This document shows, one piece after another, positions 12,390 to 24,779 of a DNA stretch of 64,000 nucleotides; the stretch's first letter is position 1; every line of letters starts with the position of its first letter. The DNA lies in assembly GCF_003255815.1 (NCBI RefSeq), contig NC_037689.1:53631875-53695874 (forward strand). The letters are read 5' to 3'. The notes under the pieces were generated by a model. That model was given only the letters and a program-made list of their open reading frames with translations, was not told the DNA's origin and made no database searches. A program made the position numbers and the translations under genes. The stretch comes from Theropithecus gelada. Its lineage: Eukaryota > Chordata > Mammalia > Primates > Cercopithecidae.

Positions 12390-12671
12390 GGCTAGGCATG
12401 GTAGCTCATGCCTGTAATCCTATTGCTTTGGAGGTCAAGGCAGGAGAATTGCTTGAGGCCAAGAGTTCAAGAACCCATCTCTACAGAAAATAAAAATTTC
12501 TAAAAAATTAGCCAGGCATGGTGGTACACGTCTGTCGTCCCAGCTACTAGGGAGGCTGAGGCAGGAGGATTGCTTGAGCCCCAGAGTTCAACGCTCAGTG
12601 AGCTATGATTATGCCACTGCACTTTAGCCTGGGTGACAGTGAGACTCTGTCTCTAAGACAATAAATATAAA
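12390..12671 (+). mobile_element. AluJ-type element close to the exon 53 donor
   Basis: An old dimeric Alu with J-type features (GAGGATTGCTTGAGCCC, GCCTGGGTGACAGTGAGAC). The flanking duplication AAAAGTTTACTG / AAAAGTCTACTG defines the insertion. It ends 140 bp from exon 53. Against transcription of DMD it is antisense. Confidence 0.93.
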
Positions 12672-12810
12672 AAGTCTACTGTTCATTTCAGCTTTAATGT
12701 GAGTTTCTGTTAATAAATTTACATTAAACATCATTAAATTACAATCCATGGTATAATTTTTATCAAGTGTAACCAGTATTTTATTTTAAAAAGGTATCTT
12801 TGATACTAAC

Positions 12811-13022
12811 CTTGGTTTCTGTGATTTTCTTTTGGATTGTATCTATTGTATAGGGACCCTCCTTCCATGACTCAAGCTTGGCTCTGGCCTGTCCTAAGAC
12901 CTGCTCAGCTTCCTCCTTAGCTTCCAGCCATTGTGTTGAATCCTTTAACATTTCATTCAACTGTTGCCTCCGGTTCTGAAGGTGTTCTTGTACTTCATCC
13001 CACTGATTCTGAATTCTTTCAA
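12811..13022 (-). CDS. DMD: Dystrophin exon 53 (partial CDS)
   Basis: This 212-bp exon continues the dystrophin rod domain directly after exon 52. It starts with TT, completing the split Ile codon, then reads Glu-Arg-Ile-Gln-Asn-Gln-Trp-Asp. It ends Ile-Thr-Glu-Thr-Lys on a codon boundary. Two bases plus 70 codons stay open with no stop. The acceptor is TTTATTCCAG immediately above 13022 and the donor is GTTAGTATC at 12802-12810, which I recall as the human exon 53 donor. The sequence has heptad-like charged and Leu-rich helices typical of spectrin repeats, and by known maps covers the end of repeat 20 and start of repeat 21 (about codons 2554-2624). Two residues differ from human as remembered: Ile for Val at about 2613 and Thr for Ala at about 2615. 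The other difference noted is silent. In humans exon 53 is a well-known target in Duchenne exon-skipping work. Confidence 0.97.
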
Positions 13023-13589
13023 CTGGAATAAAAGGAAAAATAAATATATAGTAGTAAATGCTAGTCTGGAGAAGACATTTTAAATGTACCTTCCAAACAT
13101 TATTTCACATTTATGTTGCTTATTTAAAAAATTATGCATTGTGTTATGGCTAGGATGATGAAAAACATGATTCCTTACATTTTTTATGGCAAATATTAGT
13201 TTCTGTTAAATTATTTTCCTGAAGGTGACATAGAAATCAACATAAATATAAAATTTTAACTCAATTCTTGATCCCTAGAACCAAATATGAATCATCTTTT
13301 AGGAAAGTACTACAGCAGAATATCCATATCCCCTTATCCTTGCCACTTCAGCACCCATCAGCCTGATTTCCCAGTGCCAGCATTGGCATTTCATTGCCTG
13401 AAGGCTTTCTGTTGCACAAGAGTTTGCTTTGCCATCCATGTGGCAGGCTAGACATACCAGGCAATTGATGCCTCCCCTCCAGCCCCCAGAGGCAGCCTGT
13501 AAATAATGACTAATTGTAGGAATTGGGATATTGATACACTACCTCCCTTGATGCTAGGGGAAATAACTCTGAGGCATGTATTTTACAAG

Positions 13590-13825
13590 GGTTTCAGAGT
13601 TTCCCAAGGGATAAAGCTCCAGTGGCCCACAACAGTAGCTGGCTTGAAAATGCACCACTCTTTACAGGCTGCCTTGCCTTACCTGTCTCATTTTTCCCCT
13701 CTTCTACTGATTTATTTACTTTGCAAATAAATCACTTGCTCTTAAAATAAATAATGTAATCCTGTTTATTTTAATACTTTTCCAAGGGTCTTCTGCTGAG
13801 TGAACCCAAGGGAAGATAAGTGTAT
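13590..13825 (+). repeat. Possible LTR 3' part, family uncertain
   Basis: The stretch contains an ACAGGCTGCCTTGCCTTACC phrase, a TGCAAATAAATCACTTGCTC polyadenylation-like segment and a closing GGGTCTTCTGCTGAG, an arrangement I associate with ERVL-class LTR ends. The upstream 13300-13590 may be the rest. I cannot name the family. Confidence 0.4.
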
Positions 13826-13835
13826 TAGAAACTTC

Positions 13836-14143
13836 TTTTTTTTTTTTTTGAGATGGAGTTTTGCTCTTGTAACCCAGGCTGGAGTACAATGGTGCAATCT
13901 TGGCTCACTGCAACCTCTGCCTCCCGGGTTCAAGCTATCCTCCTGTCTCAGCCTCCTGAGTAGCAGGAACTACAGGCGCGTGCCATCATGCCCAGCTTTT
14001 TTTTTTTTTTTTTTTGTATTTTTAATAGAGACAGGATTTCACCATGTTGGCCGGGCTGGTTTTGAACTCCTGACCTCAGGTGATCCACCTACCTCGGCCT
14101 CCCAAAGTGCTGAGATTACAGGTGTGAGCCACAGCACCCAGCC
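13836..14143 (-). mobile_element. Alu, minus strand
   Basis: A full dimeric AluS-like element with a poly-T (inverted tail) at 13836 and a second T run in the middle linker. It lies about 0.8 kb upstream of exon 53 in gene direction, and opposite in orientation to the Alu at 12390. Confidence 0.95.
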
Positions 14144-15279
14144 AACTTTTTTTTTTTAACAATACCTAAGAATTCACGCTGGGTACATTTTGTAAGATTG
14201 GCTTATATTGAAGCCATCATTGGTATCATTGGAAGTGTAAGAGGGAGGTGCTGTATAGATACTACTCTGAAACATGTTCTTTTCGAATATTAAACACAAT
14301 TACATTATTTTTGCTATACAATTTCTCTAAGCTGGATTTATGAAATAAAAATAATACAGAAAACAAGTAATAAAACCGCCATCTCATTTATCCCTTAAGC
14401 ATGAAACCTGACAGACATTCGAGATTATTTCCTAAGTGTCACCCAACATCTCATATAATTAGTTACAAATTTCTCTCATATATAACTTCTTTCCTCTTTC
14501 TATTGGCACTGCAAACTTCTATCATTTTTTGCCCTCACATCCATAAGAGGCTCTATATCATCCTCCCAGACCCAAATCTCTGTTTTAGAATGAAATTCTA
14601 CCCCATAGAAAGATTAAAACTAATATAAATCTGATCACTGCACTCCTTCATAAAAAAAAAAAAAAACCCTTCAATATTTCCACACTGTCTTCTGGAATAT
14701 TTTAGCTGGACATACATGTTCTTCTGTGATTTTGCCTAGGTAATCTGGAGGTTTATCTACAAAGGAACAAGTCACAAGATAATCAGGATATAAGAAACCA
14801 TAACAGATAATACAAGAACCTTGCAGCAGTAAAGCTGTTACTACATCTAGGCCCAAGGGATGAGGGGAGGGAAAAGTGGCCAGAAGCAGAGAATCGGAAA
14901 CCACTTTGAGAAGAGCAATAACCTTTTGTCAAGGGACATAGTCAGCCTGTGGCAACCTCAAAGGGAGGGAATTAGGAGAATAAATATCTTGACCTCACTT
15001 TACTTCCTGTTTTCAATTTCCTTCTAGGGCTCTTGGGTGCCTAAACCAACTGGAATCCAAAGGGCATGGGAGCCCAATGATGACACAAGTCAGCCTCCCA
15101 GAATAAAGAGCAAGGGAGAGAAGGTCAAAGAATGGGTACAGTTGGACAAACAAAATGTATATGGCACAGAACTATAAAACTATGCTTCTTATTTTGTTAT
15201 GTAAGTAAAGTCCTTTTTCATTAACCTTATTGCCTCCACAAAGTTATGTGAAGTTATAAGTTAAAGAAATACTTGAGAT
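14144..15279. other. Unique intron DNA
   Basis: A 14-A run at 14652-14665 and otherwise featureless sequence. Confidence 0.55.
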
Positions 15280-15560
15280 GGCCAGGTGCGGTGGCTCATG
15301 CCTGTAATCCCAGCACTTTGGGAGGCCAAAGCGGGTGGATCACAAGGTCAAGAGTTCGAGACCAGCTTGACCAACATGATGAAACCCCATCTCTACTAAA
15401 AATACAAAATTTAACACATGCCTATAATCCCAGCTACTCAGGAGGCTGAGGCAGGAGAATCACTTGAACCTGGGAGGTGGAAGTTGCAGCGAGCTGAGAT
15501 CATGCTGCCGCACTCCAGTCTGGGTGACAGAGCAAGACTCCATCTCAAAAATAAATAAAT
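15280..15560 (+). mobile_element. Alu, plus strand, with internal deletion
   Basis: Complete ends GGCCAGGTGCGG and an AAATA-repeat tail. About 25 bp of the usual right-monomer start is missing (AAAATTTAACACATGCC). The target duplication AAATACTTGAGAT flanks it on both sides. Confidence 0.95.
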
Positions 15561-15626
15561 AAATACTTGAGATAGTTTGTAAATAAGCATCAGGATTAGA
15601 TAGACCCCACAAAACTAGTAATTGTG

Positions 15627-15767
15627 ACATGAAATCAAAAACAAAGTCCCCAGAATAATTAAAACTGAGTAAGTGGCACACATTATAGACTACTGTTTTT
15701 TTTTTTTTTTTTTAAATCAGGTTTATTTCTGTTTGGATGTTTGCTATGTATTGCAAAACTAGTCGAC
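15627..15767. repeat. Left arm of a large inverted duplication
   Basis: This 141-bp segment, from ACATGAAATCAAAAACA to AAAACTAGTCGAC, is the reverse complement of 16073-16204 with about four base differences. The main difference is the length of an internal T run (18 here, 8 in the other arm). I do not recognise it as a known repeat. Confidence 0.93.
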
Positions 15768-16072
15768 AGAGAAATAAAAAGCAAAGCCTCAAATGCCAGT
15801 GCATTCTCATTTATATGGCACATAGACTGAGCCCAACACAGGGCTGGGAATGGACTCTTGGTAAATACAACATATAGAGAATAAATAAAACACAAAGAGC
15901 AAATAAGATGAATGAAAGACTAGAGAAGGAAGAGGAATATCAAGAAAGTATACTATTATAGAACATGGAAAAGAAAGATTTTGGGAGACACAAAACAACG
16001 GCGTTCAAAGATTAGAGAGAGACTTATGGTTAAACAGAGGTTGACACGTTAACTGAAGTTGCAATATAACAT

Positions 16073-16204
16073 GTCAACTAGTTTTGCAATACATAGCAAA
16101 TACCCAAACAGAAATAAACCTGATTTTAAAAAAAACAGTAGTCTATAATGTGTGCCACTTACTCAGTTTTAATTATTCTGGGGACTATGTTTTTGATTTC
16201 ATGT
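16073..16204. repeat. Right arm of a large inverted duplication
   Basis: This 132-bp segment mirrors 15627-15767 across a 305-bp spacer. It ends at GATTTCATGT, right before an old MIR. Differences between the arms are few, so the duplication is much younger than the surrounding MIR. Confidence 0.93.
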
Positions 16205-16208
16205 TGTA

Positions 16209-16338
16209 TTGTTGCAATTATCCTCATTTAACAGATGAGGAAATAAAGACAGTGTTAAATAATTGGTCTAAGGTCATATAGATAGTGACTGTTGGAGCCA
16301 ATACTTGGATTCAAGAAGTTAGACCCCCAAAGCCCATG
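16209..16338 (-). repeat. MIR SINE
   Basis: Reverse MIR with TATCCTCATTTAACAGATGAG, AGGTCATATAGATAGTGAC and CCAAAGCCCATG. It directly abuts the right arm of the inverted duplication. Confidence 0.75.
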
Positions 16339-16339
16339 T

Positions 16340-19020
16340 CAAAAGTATCCATTGGCTTTGGTCATATGGAATTCCCTGAAGACCATACACAAAATGACTT
16401 CAGTGCAGTGGTAGAAATCTTATTGTAGGAGATTAACAAATATCTATGAAAAAGTAAAGACAGTAAATTGTAGACTATCCAACCATAGATCATTATAAGT
16501 AGGAAGTCAGAGGGGAGTTTGGTGTCAAGAAAGTTTTCTTCCAAATATGGAAAACTTGTGTATTAATATAGGTATTGATGGGGGAAAATGGTCAAAAGAC
16601 AAAGATGATGCCAGATGGAAGAAAAGTCCCTGAGAAGGTGAGTGTATTGAACATTAACTAACTACCTCCTTCTCCTGTGTTTCCCCTGTTACTTTTCCAT
16701 TTGTGCAGTCTCCCTACAATAGACCTCTCTTTGCTCTGTGGATGGTGTGTACTTAGTTTTAACTCATCTCCCTGGTTTTAGTGGTTAATTGAAAAATGGA
16801 CTTATGGTTCCAAGTAAGGTCAATCAGAACCAATGAAACAACTCTAGGATTGTTGTTGTTGTTGTTGTTGTTTGTGATTCTAAAAGAGAAAACCCATTGT
16901 TCCCTGTTTAAGATGGATGAGAAAGCATGTAGTTCTTCAGTATCCTGATATCCATCTTAGAACCATTAAGAGGAATTAAACAGAACAAATACTGGGGAGC
17001 AGAACCATGCAACGGAGAAGGAAAACTAGAATCTGGTCACACTATTTAATTCCTGACACAAGCCTTGCCTACCTTTCAACTGTTTAATGACACTGATCAA
17101 TACATTTCTTCTGAGTAAGTCTAAGCTACTTTGAAATGGATTTTCCATTACTACAATGTACAAGTTCCAACTTACAGAGAGAGACAAACTCTTTTGATGT
17201 AAACAAAGGTCTTCTAGGAATTGTACAAGAATCACTGGAATTATACATGGGGATAGCTTTCAAATATAAAAGTTTAAAAGAGGACTTTGATCCTGCTTAA
17301 AAAGTAGCTTTAACTAGGGTATCTAGATAAATACACTTAATGCTTATATCACCTTGGAGGAGGTCCTACATAAAAAATTTCCAAAGCCTATAGAACCAAA
17401 ATTTACCAAAAACATTATGGCATTTAGACAACATTATTCTGTGAGCCTTATGGGTAGGAAGGGATTTTTGCCACCATATGCTTACCTCTTTCTATTCAAT
17501 TTCTTTATATTATAAATACATAAATGAAATTGACACTCAAAAAAAGAGACATCTGGAGGCAAAATTATCCCAGGACATTCACATATAGGGTGGCCTTGCC
17601 TGGTTACATCCATGATTTAAGATATATTCTATTCTTTTTCCCTTTTAAGTAGATCTTTGATAATGGAACACGCACTCAAATGTCATCATCACATATAAAG
17701 ACTTCCCCTGCTTTCTTATGCAGTCATTTTCTCTCACCATAGTACTCCAATAACACTTTGTTAAGATTTTGAAACTTGTACCGTGTACTACTATGATTTA
17801 CATTTTTACATTTTACATTTCTGTCTCTGATTCTAGACAGTGTCCTCGCCTCAAAGGCAAGGACAGAATCTGTAGAAGATGCTGTCGGGGCCCATCTATC
17901 TGCTGTTGGCACTCATCATTCAAGTATATGCCAGCAGGGTCCTAGTACAAGCATTTGCCCTACTGCAAACCTGAGAGATTTTCCTCAGTTTGCTAGGTGC
18001 ATTGGCCAGAAGTGCTGGAAAGTTAATGTACCAGGCAGCATTTAGCCAATGATGGATAAGAGTCGGAATAGTTAACCCTGGTTCCTTGCCCTTACCCGCT
18101 TGTGGCTGACAACTTTGAGGCCTGTTGTTTGTTTGTTTACTATCTCCCAGAGATCCTTCATCAGGATCAAACCCCGTGGCCCAAAGCAATAACTTGCTCC
18201 ATAACTGGCTTAATTATTGGCTTCTTCCATTTCTTATCTCATTGTCCCACTCTCCTACTGGTACTTCCCGGGATCACATTACAAACAAACCACTTTCACC
18301 ATTAATCATTGTTTAAAGGTCCGTTTCTGAAAGAAGCTAGCCTAAGTTAGTATTTTATCCATTACAAAAAATCCTTTTCTGGCAAAGTGGAAGAAGCTAG
18401 AAAATAAAAATAAAGTAAAAAGTAAAAATCAAAAACATCCTTAATGTACAAACTAGTGTTTGGCATTTGGAATACCTTCAATAAATGTCTGTCAAATGAG
18501 TTGTATATGTAGATTATTTCCATTATCTCCACTTTCTCTTCATAATGATATAAAAATGCCATTTGTAAAGTTAACCTTTGCCCAGCATCTTCAGTCTTTC
18601 TTCTTAAGTAACCACTATTTGTTTGTCGCATTTCAAGTTTTCATAATTTGAAAATGGACTCAAGACTTTCACATTTCCTTCCTTATTTTCCTCTCACTCT
18701 CCTGCTCATGATCTCTATTCCAGGCAAACAAATGTCCTCTGAATTTCCTTTGTTTCTTATTTAATGCCTTTGTATCAACCACACTTGTTTGTATAAAACA
18801 TCTTTAATGTCATGTTTACTTGCAGAATATCTGTGCCTTATATAAAATCCATAAATTAAAAGATATGGGAGGGTCAAAGAATTCTGTAAGCCAAAACTAA
18901 TCAATGACCTCTCTTTCCCTAACTTTCTTAAAATAACTATAGGTTAGAGAGAATCTGTTGGCATATCATATTGCCTGTGTCTATCTTCTTAATCAAATTG
19001 TAGATAAATAATTTAGAAAG
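16340..19020. other. Mostly unique intron DNA with a GC-richer patch
   Basis: Featureless except the (TTG)n tract and a patch at about 17800-18130 that looks repeat-like (an LTR is possible) but which I cannot place. Confidence 0.45.
16850..16872. repeat. (TTG)n microsatellite
   Basis: Seven uninterrupted trinucleotide units of TTG; likely polymorphic. Confidence 0.9.
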
Positions 19021-22000
19021 GTCCCTCTATATATTGAAGCCAGTGGATTAGGGTCTCCCACATGACCTAGGGAGACATCAGCTGGCATGGATAAGGGAGT
19101 GGTTGCACCATACCTCCCCTACTCCCAGCAGTGAAGCTTGCAGCAACAAAAGTGACTCCTTACTTCTCCTTAAGGAGAAGAGAGCAAAGAGTAAAGAAGA
19201 CTTTGTCTTGCATCTTGGATATCAGCTCAGCCACAGTAGGATAGGCCATGGGCAGAGTCATGAGGCCCCCATTCCAGGCCCCAGTTACTGGATAACATTT
19301 CTAGACATACCCGGGGCCAAAAGGGAATCTGCTACCTTGAAGGGAAGGACCCAGTTCTATCAGGATTCATCAGCAACTAACGAAAGAGGCCTTGAACCTT
19401 GAATAACCACTTGCGATACCCAGGGAGTACACTGTGGGACTTGGACTCTGCGATGTGCTGGCTTCATAGGTCACCCAGCAAATTCCCAGCTGCCGTGGCT
19501 ATGGTGAAAGACCCCTTTTGTTTGAGAAAAGTAGACAGAAAAGTAAAAGGGACTTTGCCTTGCTCCAAAGGCATAGAGTGGTTGAGTGGATTAATGACAA
19601 CAACAAAAAACAAGACCCAAATATGTGCTGCCTACAAGTGGCTCATTTCACCTTAAAGGACATGCATAGACTGAAAGTAAAGGGATGAAAAAAGATATTC
19701 CATGTACATGAGAACAAAAAGAGAGCAGGTGTAGTTACACTTATCTTAGGCAAAATAATCTTTAGGTCAAATCTGTTAAAAGAGACAAAGAAGGTCATTA
19801 TGTATTGATAAAGGTTATTTCATCAAGAGGACATAACAAGTATAAGTATATATGCATCCCAAATCGGAGCACCTAAATATATAAAGCAAACATTAAGGGA
19901 TCTGAAGGGAAACATAGCCTATAACATAATAATAGTAGGCAATTTCAATATTCCACTTTAAGCAATAGACAGAAAAATTCATAAGAAAACATTGGCCTTG
20001 AATGACACTTTAGACAAAATGGACCTAAAAGACATATACAGAACATTCTGCCCTGAACAGCAGGAAAATACAGATTCTTCTCAAGTACACATGTAACATT
20101 CTCCAGGATAGATCATATGTTAGGCCACAAACAAGTCTCAACAAATTTAAGAAAACCAAAATCATATCATGTATCTTTTCTGATCACAATATAAAATTAG
20201 AACTCAATAAAATGAGAAATCATATAAAATTAAGAAATATGTGGAAACCAAACAACATGCTCCTAAACAACTATTGGGTCAAAAGAAGAAATTAAAGAGG
20301 AAATTTTTAAAAAATCTTGACACAAACAGAAATGAAAACGCAACAAAGAAAAACTTCTGGGTGTAGCAAAAGCAGTGCTGAGAGGGAAGTTTATATCGAT
20401 AAATTCCTACATCAAAAAAGAAGAAATATCTCAAATGAAATAACTAACATTATACCTCAGGGAACTAGAAAAAGAAGAATGAATTAAGCCCAAAGTTAGC
20501 AGAAAGAAGAAAATAACAAAGATCAGAGCAGAAATAAATGAAATAGAGACTAGAGAAACAATATTAAAAAATCATTAAAACTAAGAGTTGGTTTTTTGAA
20601 AAGCTAAACAAAATTGACAAATCCTTAGCTAGACTAAGAATGAAGAGAGCAGGCTCAAATAAATCAAATCAGAAATCAAAGAGAAGACACTATGACTGAT
20701 AACACAGAAATACAAAGGATGGTAAGAGACTACAATGAACAATTATGTACCAACATATTGGACATCCTAACAGAAATGGATGAATTCTTAGAAATACATA
20801 ATCTACCAAAGCTGAATAACGAAAATTGGAAATCTGAAAAGACCAATAACAGTTAAGGAAACAGTTAAGGAGATTGCATCAGTATTTAAAAGTTCTCACG
20901 TCAAAGGAAAGTGTGAGACCAGATGGCTTCATAGGAGAATTCTACAAACATTTAAAGAAGACCTAATACAAATCTTCCTCAAACTCTTTTGGAAAACTAA
21001 AGAGGAAGGGATTCTTCCAAATTTATTTACAAGGCCAGCAATACCCTGATTCTAAAGCCAGACAAAGACACTACAAAGAAAGAAAACTATAGGCCAATAT
21101 CACAAATGAACTTAGATGCAAAAATTCTCAATGAAATACTAGTGAACCACATTTAATACTTTATTAGAAGGGTTATTCACCATGACCAAGAGAGATTTAT
21201 CCCTGGGATAGAAGGTTGTTTCAATATATGCAAATTAATAAATGTGATTCAACATATAACAGAATGAAGTACAAAAACCATATGATCATTTTAATAAACG
21301 CAGAAAGAGCATTTAACAAAATTCAACATCCTTTCATGAGAAAAACTCTTAGCAAATTAGGTATAGAAGAAATGTTCTTCAAAAGAATAAAAGCCATAAA
21401 TCACAAGCCCACAGCTAACATCATGCACAACAGTAAAACGTAGAAGGCTTTTTCTCTAAGATCAGGAGCAAGACAAAGATGCCCACTTTCACCACCCTTG
21501 TTTAACTTAGTACTGGGAGTCCTAGCCAGAGCAATTAGGCAGGAGAAAGAAATAAAAGGCAACCAAACTGAAAAGGATGAAGGAAAATTGCCTCTTCTTG
21601 CTGATGACATAATCTTATACAGAAAATCCTAAGGACTCCACTGAAAACTGTTAGAATTCATACACAAGTTTAATCAAGTTGCAGGACACAAAATCAACTT
21701 ACAAAAATCAGTAGCAATAACAATTGTTATTGTTTGTACAATAACAACAAATTGTCTAAAATAGAAATTAAGGAAACAATCCCACTTATAATAGCATGAA
21801 AAAATATTTGGAGTGAATTTAACCAAGAAAGTGAAAGATCTGTATGTTGAAACTATAAAACACTGATGAAAGAAATTGAAGATGACACAAATAAATGGAA
21901 ATATTTTTATGATCATAAATTGGAAGAATATTGTTAAAATGTCCATACTACATAAAGCAATCTAAAGATTCAACACAATACCTAACAAAATCTGTATATC

Positions 22001-23690
22001 ATTCTTTATAGACTTAAAAAAAAAAATCCTAAAATTTGCATGGAACCACAAAAGACCCTGGATAGCCGAAGCTATCTTTACTAAAAAGAATAAAACTGAA
22101 AGTATCTCACTATTGGATTTCAAAATGTATCACAAAGCTATAATAATCAAAACAGCATGGCAAGTACATAAAAACAGACCAATGGAATAAGGCAGAGAGG
22201 ACTAAAATAAACCTACACACTTTTGATAGATTGATTTTTGACAAAGGTAACAAGAACACACAATAGGGAAAGGACAGTCTCTTCAATAAACGGTATTGGG
22301 AAAACTGAATGTTCACATACAGAAGAATGAAACTGGACCCTTATCTCACCCCAATACAAGAATCAACTCAAAATGGTTTAAAGTCTTAAATGTAAGACCT
22401 GAAACTAAAAACTACAAAAACATAAGAGAAAACCTCCATGACATTGGTCTAGACAGTGGTTTCTTGCATATGACCCCCAAAACACAGTCAATCAAAACAA
22501 AAATTGACAAATAAGATTACATCAAACTAAAAAGCTTTGCACAGCAAAGGGAACAATTAATAGAATAAAGAGACAACCCTCAGAATGGGAGAAGATATTT
22601 GCAAATCATACATTAGATAAGGTGCTAATATCCAAAATATACAAGGAACTCAAGCTACTCAATAACAAGAAAACAAATAACTCTAATAAAAAATGGGCAA
22701 AAATATGAATAGACATTTCTCAAAAGAAGACAAACAGCATATATATAGATATAGATATATATAATGCTCAACATCTCTAATCATCAAAAAATGCAAATTA
22801 AAATCACAATGAGATATCACCTCATGCCTTTTGGATTGACTATTATCAAAAAGATGAAAGATAACAAATGTTGATGGGGCTATGGAGAATAAGGAAACCT
22901 TATCCACTGTTGGTAGTATTGTAAATTTGTAACGGCCTCCATAAAGACAGTATGAATGTTCCTCAAAATAATAAAAGTAGAATGACCATATGTTCCAGAA
23001 ATCCCACTTCTGGGCACATACTCAAAAGAAAAGAAGGGAGTATATTGAAGAGCTATCTGCACTCTCATATTGTTGTAGCACTGTTCACAACAGGCAAGAC
23101 TTGGAAGCAAGCTAACTGTCCATCAACATGCAAATAGATAAAGAAAACGTGGCTCATATAAACAATGCAGTACTATTTAGCAATAAAAAAGAATTATATC
23201 CTGTCATTTGCAACATCTTGGATGGAACTGGAGGTCATTACATTAAATGAAATAAGCCAGTCACAGAACGAAAATCATTGCATGTTCTCACTTATTTGTG
23301 GGATCTAAAAATTAAAACTATTAAACTCATGGAGACAGAGAACAAAAGGATGGTTACCAGAGACTACAAAGGGTAGTGTGGGGGTAGGGGATAGATGGGG
23401 ATTTTTAGTGAGTACAAAAAATAGTTAGAAAGAATGAATAAGACCTAGTATTTGATAGTGCAGCAGGGGGACTATAGTCAATAGTAATTTAATTGTACAT
23501 TTAAAAAATAACTAAAAGTACAATTACATCATTTGCAGCACAAAGGATAAATGTTTGAGGGGATGGATACCTCATTCTTCATGATGTGCTTGTTTCACAT
23601 TACATGCCTATATCAAAACACCTCATGTACCCCATAAATATATACACCTACTATGTACCTCAAAAAATTAAAAATAAAAAAATTGTTTTA
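19021..23690 (+). mobile_element. L1PB/L1MA-type LINE lacking ORF1 and the ORF2 start
   Basis: The first 540 bp are an L1 5' UTR of the L1PB/L1MA kind (GACCTAGGGAGACATCAGCTGG; AAGACTTTGTCTTGCATCTTGG). Near 19561-19565 the sequence jumps into ORF2 endonuclease-coding sequence (GGCATAGAGTGG), so all of ORF1 and the first part of ORF2 are gone. ORF2 follows to about 23330 with many stops and frameshifts. The reverse-transcriptase Ala-Asp-Asp motif is still visible at 21600-21608. A 3' UTR with an A-rich tail ends near 23690. Possible target duplication: AATTTAGAAA / AATTTAAAAA. It is not coding now. Confidence 0.88.
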
Positions 23691-23694
23691 AAAA

Positions 23695-24188
23695 CCCAGA
23701 ATTTAAAAATTCTGTCATTTGGAATAATAAGGATGAGCCTAGAGGACATTAGGTTAAGTGAAATAAACTTGGCACAGAGAGACACATATCATATAATCTC
23801 ATTTGTATGTGGAATCTAAAAAAGTTGAACTCATAGAAATAGAGAGTATTATGGAGGTGATCAAAAGCTGCAGTGGTGGGTGGATGGAAAAATGAGAGAC
23901 GTTTGTCAATGGGTACAAAGTTCCAGTTAGACAGGAGGAATAAGTTCTGGTGTTCTTTTGCACAGCACAGGAACTATAGCTAATATTGTCATATTGTATA
24001 TTTCAAAATAGCTAAAAAGGAGGATTTTAAATATTCTCACCACAAAAATGATAAGTATTTGAGGTGATAGATACGCTAATTAGCCTGATTTGATTATTCC
24101 ACAATGTATATATATGGATTGAAACATCACATTGTACCCCATAATATAGTTATTTGTCAATTAAAATGAAATAAACTTTTTAAAATGA
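23695..24188 (+). mobile_element. L1M 3' end
   Basis: A second plus-strand L1 3' end directly after the first: the end of ORF2 (GTGGAATCTAAAAAAGTTGAAC) and a 3' UTR with TTCTCACCACAAAAATG and TTATTTGTCAATTAAAATG. It is an older subfamily than its neighbour. An 18-bp near-palindrome (CAGAATTT, AA, AAATTCTG) lies at the junction. Confidence 0.78.
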
Positions 24189-24198
24189 ATATTATTTG

Positions 24199-24710
24199 AG
24201 TTGTAATTCCACTCCCAGGTGTATGTCCAACAGAAATGCATAGTTATTAATACATTCACCAAAAACCATGTACTAGACTGTTGGTAGCATGGCTATGGAT
24301 TGCAGAATTATTGACAGCAATTTCCTCATGTTGGAAACTACCCAAAGTCTCATCTATATCAACATGTGTAAATACATTGTGGTATCAACAGAATATTATT
24401 CAGTAAGAAAAATGAACAATCTAGAACTACATACAATAATATGGATGAATCTCACAAACATTGTTGAGGGGAAAAATACAGCCACAGACAAGTAGATTTG
24501 ACTGTTCGATTCCTTTATATAATACATAAAAACAGGAAAAAGTAGTAGAAAACTTTTGAAGTAAGGATAGTAGTCACCCTTGTGAAATGTTCATTACTGG
24601 AAGAGACATGAAGGGGGATCCTGAGCTTCTGGTTATATTATATTATGTTTCTTGATTTGGATGCTATTTACACAGTTGCATTCAATTTATAGAAATTCAC
24701 TGTTCTGCAT
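24199..24710 (+). mobile_element. Older L1M 3' end fragment
   Basis: A third plus-strand L1 segment, with diverged end-of-ORF2 sequence (ATGGATGAATCTCACAAACAT) and a 3' UTR resembling L1MD/L1ME (TTTCTTGATTTGGATGC). A short antisense L1 piece (CCAGCACCATTTATTAAAT) follows at 24725-24760. Confidence 0.65.
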
Positions 24711-24779
24711 ATGGCTAGCCAGTTCTCCCAGCACCATTTATTAAATAGGGAACGTGACTTGTGAAATATATTCTACATA

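Larger units (their letters stand above)
1..12810 (-). other. DMD: DMD intron 53, 5' part
   Basis: Intron running downstream (to lower coordinates) from the exon 53 donor and leaving the window. It contains an AluJ-type copy only 140 bp from the donor, two more Alus, a MIR and a dense L1 nest in the first 6 kb. No exon 54 is present. Confidence 0.9.

Noticed and set aside
12671..12810. Possible extra exon between the AluJ and exon 53
   Set aside because: No acceptor/donor pair bounds an open frame here; the GT at 12809-12810 is the exon 53 donor.
13800..14159. 119-codon ORF, and similar ORFs at 44012-44335, 49765-50100 and 28185-28550
   Set aside because: All are translations of Alu elements, with the familiar Alu-derived wording.
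21216..21443. Reading frames resembling reverse transcriptase
   Set aside because: They are short pieces of a decayed L1 ORF2 with many stops, not a separate gene.
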